From Candidatus Bipolaricaulota bacterium (lineage in GTDB: Bacteria > Bipolaricaulota > Bipolaricaulia > RBG-16-55-9 > DRXL01), in contig JANXCC010000001.1 of assembly GCA_025060395.1 (NCBI GenBank), positions 186,276 to 250,275 of the forward strand: a stretch of DNA of 64,000 nucleotides. Direction: 5' to 3'. Positions 58,206 to 64,000 of this stretch are shown here, piece after piece. Numbering within the stretch: the stretch's first letter is position 1; each line of letters begins with the position of its first letter. The position numbers were made by a program, and so were the translations under genes. The notes under the pieces were generated by a model. The model was not told the origin of the DNA, made no database searches, and was given only the letters and a program-made list of their open reading frames with translations.

Positions 58206-58643
58206 ATGGAACGCACGTTTGTCATGCTCAAGCCCGATGCTGTGAAAAGACGGCTCATCGGCGAAATTATCAAGAGAATCGAGGCGAAGAATCTAAATAT
58301 CGTCGCCATGAAGATGATTCGCATCGACAGGAAACTCGCCGAGACCCACTACGGTGAACACCGCGAGAAGCCGTTCTTTAAAGAGCTAGTAGACTTCATC
58401 ACGAGCGGCCCTGCTGTTGCTATGATCGTCGAAGGTCCCAACGCGATCAGCGTTATACGTACGATGATGGGTGCAACTAACCCCTTTAACGCCGCGCCGG
58501 GGACGATCCGAGGAGACTTTGGGCTTGATCTCACCCAGAACTTGATCCACGGGTCTGACTCCCCCCAGTCAGCTCAGCGCGAGCTGGCCCTCTTCTTCCC
58601 TGAAGAGCAGGCTTCGCCTGCACCGTTCGCCGTGCCGCCGTAG
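58206..58643 (+). CDS. ndk: Nucleoside-diphosphate kinase
   Basis: 145-aa enzyme balancing NTP pools. [20 protein letters not shown] at the N-terminus, the active-site His in [16 protein letters not shown], and [18 protein letters not shown] are all conserved. GAAAGGAG lies 7 nt before ATG. The stop codon TAG sits in the loop of a perfect hairpin GTGCCGCC-GTA-GGCGGCAC, the first element of a palindromic cassette that follows. Confidence 0.98.
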   Translation: MERTFVMLKPDAVKRRLIGEIIKRIEAKNLNIVAMKMIRIDRKLAETHYGEHREKPFFKELVDFITSGPAVAMIVEGPNAISVIRTMMGATNPFNAAPGTIRGDFGLDLTQNLIHGSDSPQSAQRELALFFPEEQASPAPFAVPP

Positions 58644-58740
58644 GCGGCACGCACGATGGATAGTCCAGACGAAGTCTGGTTCGCCGGCTGTCAGCCGGCG
58701 AAGATGAAGGTCAAGCGAAGCTTGCCCAGATGAAGCCTGG
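58632..58740. repeat. Cassette of GAA-loop hairpins after ndk (copy 2)
   Basis: Successive palindromes: GTGCCGCC-GTA-GGCGGCAC (58632-58650), CCAGAC-GAA-GTCTGG (58665-58679), TTCGCCGGCTG-T-CAGCCGGCGAA (58680-58702), CAAGC-GAA-GCTTG (58712-58724) and CCAGAT-GAA-GCCTGG (58726-58740). The TTCGCCGGC palindrome and the ATAGTCCAGACGA block also occur inside rnpB at 22155-22227. Confidence 0.78.
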
Positions 58741-58744
58741 CCAT

Positions 58745-58773
58745 TTGCACGCTGGGGAACTTTTTGCTATACT
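58745..58773 (+). promoter_or_regulatory. Promoter of fmdB-rpoC
   Basis: TTGCAC (58745-58750), 17-nt spacer, TATACT (58768-58773), about 90 nt before the fmdB start. Confidence 0.75.
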
Positions 58774-58862
58774 TGTCAAACCGATGGCGGTCCATGGGTT
58801 TGACCCAGTGAGAACTCTTTCTTTCCCAAGGTGCTGTGTGTTTGTTCTCATGGAGGATTCCT

Positions 58863-59111
58863 ATGCCGTTGTATCGCTATCTCTGTGAATCATGTGGTCA
58901 TAGCTTCAGCGTGCTGGATTCATTCAATAGCCCGGACCAGCGCGAGTGTGCGGAGTGCGGAGCCCCTCAGGCACGCCGCCTCCCCTCGCGCGTCGGCATC
59001 CAATACAAAGGCTCTGGCTTCTACACCACCAACTACGGACGGAAACGCTCTCAGTCCCCGTCAACAAACGGTGCAGCGCAGCAGAAATCTCCCGACTCAA
59101 ACGATTCGTGA
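58863..59111 (+). CDS. FmdB-type small zinc-ribbon protein
   Basis: 82 aa. MPLYRYLCESCGHSFSVLDS and then CAECGAPQARRLPS form a CxxC-CxxC zinc ribbon typical of the FmdB/CxxC_CxxC_SSSS family; the tail is Ser/Gln-rich. Regulatory role suspected in the family but unproven. GGAGG lies 6 nt before ATG. It is the gene directly upstream of rpoC, where rpoB would normally lie. Confidence 0.85.
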   Translation: MPLYRYLCESCGHSFSVLDSFNSPDQRECAECGAPQARRLPSRVGIQYKGSGFYTTNYGRKRSQSPSTNGAAQQKSPDSNDS

Positions 59112-59159
59112 ATATCACGGCACAGCGGCATTCTTGAGCGCATAATAAGGGGGGTCACT

Positions 59160-62100
59160 GTGTATAGCGGCGATGATATTGCGAAGATACGTATTGGGTT
59201 AGCTTCGCCTGAGGAGATCAAAAGCTGGTCCCGCGGCGAGGTCACTGAATCCGAGACGATCAACTATAGAACACACAAGCCCGAACGTGGCGGCCTCTTC
59301 GCCGAGGAGATCTTCGGGCCGGAAAACGACTACGAGTGCGCTTGTCAGAAATATCGTGGGCGCAAGTACGAGGGGATCACCTGCGAAAAATGCGGGGTGC
59401 TCGTCACGAGCTCTGAGGTGCGCCGTTCTAACATGGCCCATGTGGAACTGGCCAGCCCCGTCGTCCACTTCTGGTATCTGAAGGGCATCGCCTCCCCCTT
59501 GAGCACGCTGTTGGGGATCAAGCGCGCTACCCTGAAAAAGATCGCCTACTATGAGACTACTCCCCTCGAAGAAGAGATGTACCTGGTCACCCAGTCTGAG
59601 TCTTCAGATTTCTCTCGAGGTGATATCCTCTATGGGACACAACTTCGGATCTTAGGGGAGAAGAAGAAGTTCACTGCTGAACGCCTCTACGCCCTGGAGA
59701 CCGATTTTGAGATCAGCGCCGAGGGCGATGGGAAAGTCTCGTTTGAGAAGCTCAAGCTCGATAACGGTGAGGAGATCAAGCTTATCAAGCTCTCCAACGC
59801 AACCAAGGCATTCCCAGTGCCCCTCAGCGCGGAGATGCTCGTTCAATCGGGCACTAAGGTCGAAGTCGGCCAGGCTCTAGCCCGCCTCCCCAAAGAAGAG
59901 TACCTCACCGAGACCATGTTTAATTTCCTCAAGAGCGTCTACCCAGATCTGAAGGGGAGGAAAGTCACTGAAGTCGTCGACAGCTTAATCTACCTGGTCA
60001 CGAGCGTGAAGAACCCCAACGTCCCCTTAAAAGTTGGGGATCGCCTGTGGGAGCTCGAAAAGAAAGCCTACGAGAAACTCTACCCAGGACAGTTTGAGGC
60101 TGAGACGGGGGCCGCGGGGATCAAAGGCGTCTTAGCGAACTTAGACTTAGCTGCCCTCGAAGCTGAACTGTATCAGCAGATCGCCCAAGAGCCCACCGAA
60201 GGCCGTCGCAAGCGGCTCTTAAAGCGCTTAGAGATCGTCCAGCAAGTGCGGCGCAGCGGCAATCAGCCCCAAAATATGGTCTTAGACGTTATCCCCATCT
60301 TGCCCCCAGATCTGCGCCCCATCGTGCAATTAGAGGGCGGCAAGTTCGCTACAACTGATCTGAATGATCTCTACCGGCGTATCATCAACAGAAATAATAG
60401 ACTCAAAAAGCTCATGGAGATGGGCGCGCCAGAGATTATCTTGCGCAACGAGCGCAGAATGCTCCAAGAAGCCGTCGACGCCCTCATCCACAACGAGAAG
60501 AAAGATAACCCCATCCTGGGACGCGATAACCGTCCGTTAAAATCGCTGAGCGAGCGCATCGCCGGCAAGCACGGGCGCTTGCGCAGAAATCTCTTGGGTA
60601 AGCGCGTCGATTACTCCGGGCGCGCGGTCATCGTCGTCAACCCAACGCTCAAGCTCCACCAATGCGGCTTGCCCAAGAAGATCGCGCTCGAGATCTTCAA
60701 GCCGTTTGTGCTTGCGCGGCTGGGCGTCAGCGCCATCTCCAATTACGACGACGTCAAGAACAAGGCCCTCTCTGGCGAGATGCCCGAGGTCTGGGATATC
60801 TTAGAACAGTTAGTCAAAGAGCATCCGGTCTTGCTCAACCGCGCCCCAACGTTACACAGATTGGGGATCCAGGGGTTCGAGCCCGTCCTCGTCGATGGCG
60901 AAGCTATTCAAATCCATCCGTTTGTCTGCCGGCCGTATAACGCCGACTTCGACGGCGACATGATGGCCGTGCACTTGCCCCTCAGCAAAGAAGCCATCCA
61001 AGAGACCCGCGAGATCATGCTCTCCACGAAAAATATCCTCTCCCCCGCCAACGGGCGCCCTCTGAGCGTTCCCACCCAGGACGCGATCTTCGCCTATTAT
61101 TATCTGACTATTGTTGATGAGAACGGCCCCGGCAAGGGCAAGGCCTTTGCCAGCCTCACCGAGGCGGAGCGCGCCTACGAGGAGAAGATCATCTCGCTGC
61201 ATACACCTATTAAGATCCGCATCGACGGGAAGCTCATAGATACCACCCTAGGACGCGCTTTGCTCAATAATATCTTCCCTCCAGATCTCCGGGACTATAA
61301 TAAAGTCTTCGACTCTGACGCGATCAACGACCTCATCATGGAGTGCTACTTCCGACACGGCCTGGAGCGCACTGTCCAACTCTTGGACGACCTGAAAGAG
61401 ATCGGGTTCTCATGGGCTACAAGGTCGGGTCTGACGATCTCTGTGAGGGATTGCCTCATTCCCAACGAGAAGGACGCGATCATCAACGCGGCCCGCGAGC
61501 GCGTCGCCAGGATCAACGAGCGCTACGAGCGCGGCTTGCTCACCGATGAAGAACGCCGGAGCAAGGTCATCGAGATCTGGATGGAGACCGTCGACAAGGT
61601 CGCCGAGGCGACCATGAATAACCTCGCTCAACATCCCTTCAACCCCCTCTACATGATCGTCAACTCTGGGGCACGCGGCAGTGCTACCCAAGTCAAACAG
61701 CTCTCCGGAATGCGCGGCCCCATGAGCGATCCCTCCGGCAGAATTATCGAGATGCCCGTCATCTCCAACTTTAGAGATGGGCTCAACGTTATTGAGTACT
61801 TCATCAGCACCCACGGTGGGCGCAAAGGTACGGCCGATACCGCCCTCAAGACCGCAGACTCTGGGTATCTCACCCGGCGCCTGGTCGATGCCACCGAAGA
61901 GCTCATCGTCAAAGAAGAGGACTGCGGTACCACCGAGGGCATCGAGATCGATCCCCTCTACTTCACCAAGCCCGATGAGGTCATGGAGACGATCCCAGAG
62001 CGCATCTACGGGCGCGTGCTCGCTCAAGATCTCGTCTTCCTAGGAGAGACGCTGATGAAGCGCGGCGAGATCTTCGACCGCGAGAAGACTCAACGCTTCG

Positions 62101-64000
62101 GCAATCTCACCGTTGAGCTCTCCCCTAGCGATCCTGCCTTCTTGGACAAGGTTGTAGGCACCAAGGCTGTTGAAGATATTCGCGATCCCAAGACGAATCG
62201 CGTGATTGTCGCCCAAGATGAGCTCATTACCCGGGCGCTGGCGGAGAAGCTGCGGGCTCTCGGGATTGCAACCGTGCGAGTTCGCCCGAGAATCGTGATT
62301 CGATCTCCTATGCGCTGCACCGTGCGCCGGGGTGTTTGCCAGCTCTGTTACGGCTACGACTTGAGCACCCATCAATTAGTCAAGCTCGGCACGGCTGTAG
62401 GAATCATCGCTGCCCAGTCGATTGGCGAGCCGGGCACTCAATTAACCATGAAGACGTTCCACACGGGCGGTGTGGCCGGGATAGATATCACTCAGGGTCT
62501 CCCCCGCGCCGAAGAGCTCTTTGAGGCACGCAAGGCGGTGCGCAGCTCCCAAGGCGAGATCGCTCCCATCAGCGGCGTTGTAAGAGAGCTGAAGGAGTCG
62601 CCCGAGACTGGACGCTTACAAGCCATCCTCCACGGCGATGAGAGACATCTCCGCGTGCCCAAGGCTCTCTTTGTCCCACCAGGACAGAGCGATGCGGTTC
62701 CACTCAGCGCCCTGCTTAACGGCCGCAGCCCACGCCGCGGCTTTGTGCACATCATCGAGACTGAAAAGTTCCGCAAGCTCTATATCCTCGATGAAGACGA
62801 TGCGGTCTATACCCTCCCGGAAGGGGTCAAGCCGCTCGTGCGCGACGGTCAGAAAGTGACTAAAGGCGAGCTCCTCGCCGAACCCTTCCATGAGCCCCCG
62901 GTCATCTCAACGGTCGACGGCATAGTTGAGGAGATCATCGAGAACGATGAGCGCGCCTTGATCATCAAAGAGCGAGAGACGGGAAACCGCGTACGCTATA
63001 AGCTCCCCTACGGCGCGCGGCGCTCCGTCAACATCGGCGATAAGGTGGTCAAGGGAGAACAGCTCTCCACGGCCTCCAAGCCCATCGAGCTCCGCGCTCC
63101 TTGCGACGGTATCACCCTCGTCACCAAGAACCGGATCGTAGTCTATCAACCTCAGGAGGGCAAGGCCTTCACGCTCACCGAAGATATCGCTGTGCTCAAG
63201 AGCGACGGCGATCGGATCGAGGCCGGGGAGCCGCTGTGTAACCTGGCTCTTAGCGACGAGCTCGTCAAGATCGACGCCGTCACGTCCCTTGATTCCGAAT
63301 TGGTCGAGATCACCTACCATCAAGAAGCTACTGTGGAACTGACTAATCCGCCCGTCGTTAGACCCGGTGACAAGGTCCAGAAGGGCGACCTTCTGTCTAA
63401 GGGCGTGATTTCACCCCACAGACTCCTCAGCATTGCCGGCCCGGATAAGACAAGAATCTATCTCTTGGAAGAGATCCATAAAGTCTACAAGAGCCAAGGG
63501 GTCGACATTAACGACAAGCACATCGAGCTCGTCATCCGCCAGATGCTCAACAACGTGCGGATCGTCGATCCTGGAGACTCGCAGTTCTTACCCAATGAGC
63601 TCATCTTACTAGAAGAGTTCCAGGCGGAGACCAAGCGTCTAGTTGAGGAGAACCGTCAGATTCGGCAGCAGCGCGAAGAGCTCATCGGGGTAACGCTCGC
63701 TGCCCCGGTGACGGACAAGACCGGAGCGATCATTGCTGAGAAGGGCAGCACCGTGACGCGTGAGCTGCTTGATACGGCCCTGAGCGCCGGTGTGACTGAG
63801 CTTGTCTTAGAGCGCGGTAAGGAGAAAGTCATCCAGCGCATCGCTGAGAAGCGCTTGCCCAGCGGCGAGCGTGTCTTGCTACGCATCTCCAAGGCAGCGC
63901 TTGAGACGAAGTCCTGGCTCTCAGCGGCGTCGTTCATGCGCACCACGACGGTGCTAGCCGAAGCGGCGCTCAAAGGAGCTGTAGATAGAATTGAGAGCCT
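59160..64000 (+). CDS. rpoC: DNA-directed RNA polymerase beta' subunit, 3' end beyond window
   Basis: At least 1613 codons. GTG start with AAGGGGGG 5 nt upstream; N-terminus [20 protein letters not shown]. First zinc site [19 protein letters not shown], then [14 protein letters not shown], active-site NADFDGD at residues 594-600, [19 protein letters not shown] bridge-helix region, second zinc cysteines ([17 protein letters not shown]) and the trigger-loop segment [19 protein letters not shown]. Compared with short forms such as Bacillus it has about 150 extra residues before the active site and about 200 extra between ELFEARK (about 1119) and [15 protein letters not shown] (about 1442), plus a smaller insertion near the end. 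The final visible block [18 protein letters not shown] lies near the usual C-terminus. Confidence 0.97.
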   Translation, partial: MYSGDDIAKIRIGLASPEEIKSWSRGEVTESETINYRTHKPERGGLFAEEIFGPENDYECACQKYRGRKYEGITCEKCGVLVTSSEVRRSNMAHVELASPVVHFWYLKGIASPLSTLLGIKRATLKKIAYYETTPLEEEMYLVTQSESSDFSRGDILYGTQLRILGEKKKFTAERLYALETDFEISAEGDGKVSFEKLKLDNGEEIKLIKLSNATKAFPVPLSAEMLVQSGTKVEVGQALARLPKEEYLTETMFNFLKSVYPDLKGRKVTEVVDSLIYLVTSVKNPNVPLKVGDRLWELEKKAYEKLYPGQFEAETGAAGIKGVLANLDLAALEAELYQQIAQEPTEGRRKRLLKRLEIVQQVRRSGNQPQNMVLDVIPILPPDLRPIVQLEGGKFATTDLNDLYRRIINRNNRLKKLMEMGAPEIILRNERRMLQEAVDALIHNEKKDNPILGRDNRPLKSLSERIAGKHGRLRRNLLGKRVDYSGRAVIVVNPTLKLHQCGLPKKIALEIFKPFVLARLGVSAISNYDDVKNKALSGEMPEVWDILEQLVKEHPVLLNRAPTLHRLGIQGFEPVLVDGEAIQIHPFVCRPYNADFDGDMMAVHLPLSKEAIQETREIMLSTKNILSPANGRPLSVPTQDAIFAYYYLTIVDENGPGKGKAFASLTEAERAYEEKIISLHTPIKIRIDGKLIDTTLGRALLNNIFPPDLRDYNKVFDSDAINDLIMECYFRHGLERTVQLLDDLKEIGFSWATRSGLTISVRDCLIPNEKDAIINAARERVARINERYERGLLTDEERRSKVIEIWMETVDKVAEATMNNLAQHPFNPLYMIVNSGARGSATQVKQLSGMRGPMSDPSGRIIEMPVISNFRDGLNVIEYFISTHGGRKGTADTALKTADSGYLTRRLVDATEELIVKEEDCGTTEGIEIDPLYFTKPDEVMETIPERIYGRVLAQDLVFLGETLMKRGEIFDREKTQRFGNLTVELSPSDPAFLDKVVGTKAVEDIRDPKTNRVIVAQDELITRALAEKLRALGIATVRVRPRIVIRSPMRCTVRRGVCQLCYGYDLSTHQLVKLGTAVGIIAAQSIGEPGTQLTMKTFHTGGVAGIDITQGLPRAEELFEARKAVRSSQGEIAPISGVVRELKESPETGRLQAILHGDERHLRVPKALFVPPGQSDAVPLSALLNGRSPRRGFVHIIETEKFRKLYILDEDDAVYTLPEGVKPLVRDGQKVTKGELLAEPFHEPPVISTVDGIVEEIIENDERALIIKERETGNRVRYKLPYGARRSVNIGDKVVKGEQLSTASKPIELRAPCDGITLVTKNRIVVYQPQEGKAFTLTEDIAVLKSDGDRIEAGEPLCNLALSDELVKIDAVTSLDSELVEITYHQEATVELTNPPVVRPGDKVQKGDLLSKGVISPHRLLSIAGPDKTRIYLLEEIHKVYKSQGVDINDKHIELVIRQMLNNVRIVDPGDSQFLPNELILLEEFQAETKRLVEENRQIRQQREELIGVTLAAPVTDKTGAIIAEKGSTVTRELLDTALSAGVTELVLERGKEKVIQRIAEKRLPSGERVLLRISKAALETKSWLSAASFMRTTTVLAEAALKGAVDRIES

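Overview
The window comes from a bacterium that carries the Wood-Ljungdahl (reductive acetyl-CoA) pathway. It encodes full-length bacterial-type acetyl-CoA synthase AcsB, both corrinoid/iron-sulfur protein subunits, the corrinoid reactivator and the methyltransferase AcsE. An outer-membrane-barrel-like protein, a lipoprotein and an NrfAH pair point to a diderm envelope. Standard code, strong TTGACA/TATAAT promoters and about 57% GC (eye estimate) fit an uncultured thermophilic acetogen-like lineage such as Candidatus Acetothermum (OP1/Bipolaricaulota). That placement is inferred from gene content; no database search was run.

Layout. 1-10470 (minus strand): a tightly overlapping carbon-fixation operon, cooC / CooF-like ferredoxin / NAD(P)-FAD oxidoreductase / acsB / acsC / acsV / acsF / acsD / acsE, running off the left edge; no CO dehydrogenase gene is seen. 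10.6-22.3 kb: hydrogenase maturation genes hypF, hypC, hypD and hypE, interrupted by a TAXI-TRAP transporter operon, a degraded locus, VKOR and a barrel protein, ending at RNase P RNA. 22.3-30.9 kb: small and housekeeping genes (tRNA-Ala, tsaC, an IorA-like enzyme), surface-protein and PIN-domain remnants, lipoproteins and a thioesterase. 30.9-34.8 kb: methylcitrate-cycle operon (prpC, prpD, prpB) led by a flavin reductase. 34.9-41.5 kb: purEK, then a TPP riboswitch driving a thiamine-precursor ABC transporter, a methyltransferase, an AIR-synthase-like kinase and thiE. 41.5-50 kb: CPBP protease, HU, ParA, a secreted zinc peptidase, Hsp20 with a CIRCE-like operator, NrfAH, a DUF1028 protein and RarA.

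50.0-53.3 kb holds the most unusual locus: an IPTL-CTERM protein, an exosortase-H-like gene whose catalytic Arg and His lie in a shifted frame, and four tandem, ATGA-coupled membrane proteins that look like diverged paralogues; one has a homopolymer frameshift and the last is truncated. 53.3-64 kb: rpe, a zinc peptidase, tRNA-Gln/rnc/tRNA-Arg with rnc overlapping both tRNAs, a PKD/beta-propeller membrane protein, dprA, ndk, fmdB and a very long rpoC that has no rpoB upstream.

Three palindromic repeat families recur. One acts as a terminator at some sites and lies inside coding sequence at others, including the acsV-acsF junction. One is a cassette of GAA-loop hairpins found both inside RNase P RNA and downstream of ndk. 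One (CACGGAA type) forms the 3' end of rarA. Several genes have a -10 box exactly 6-7 nt before the start codon and so appear to be leaderless.
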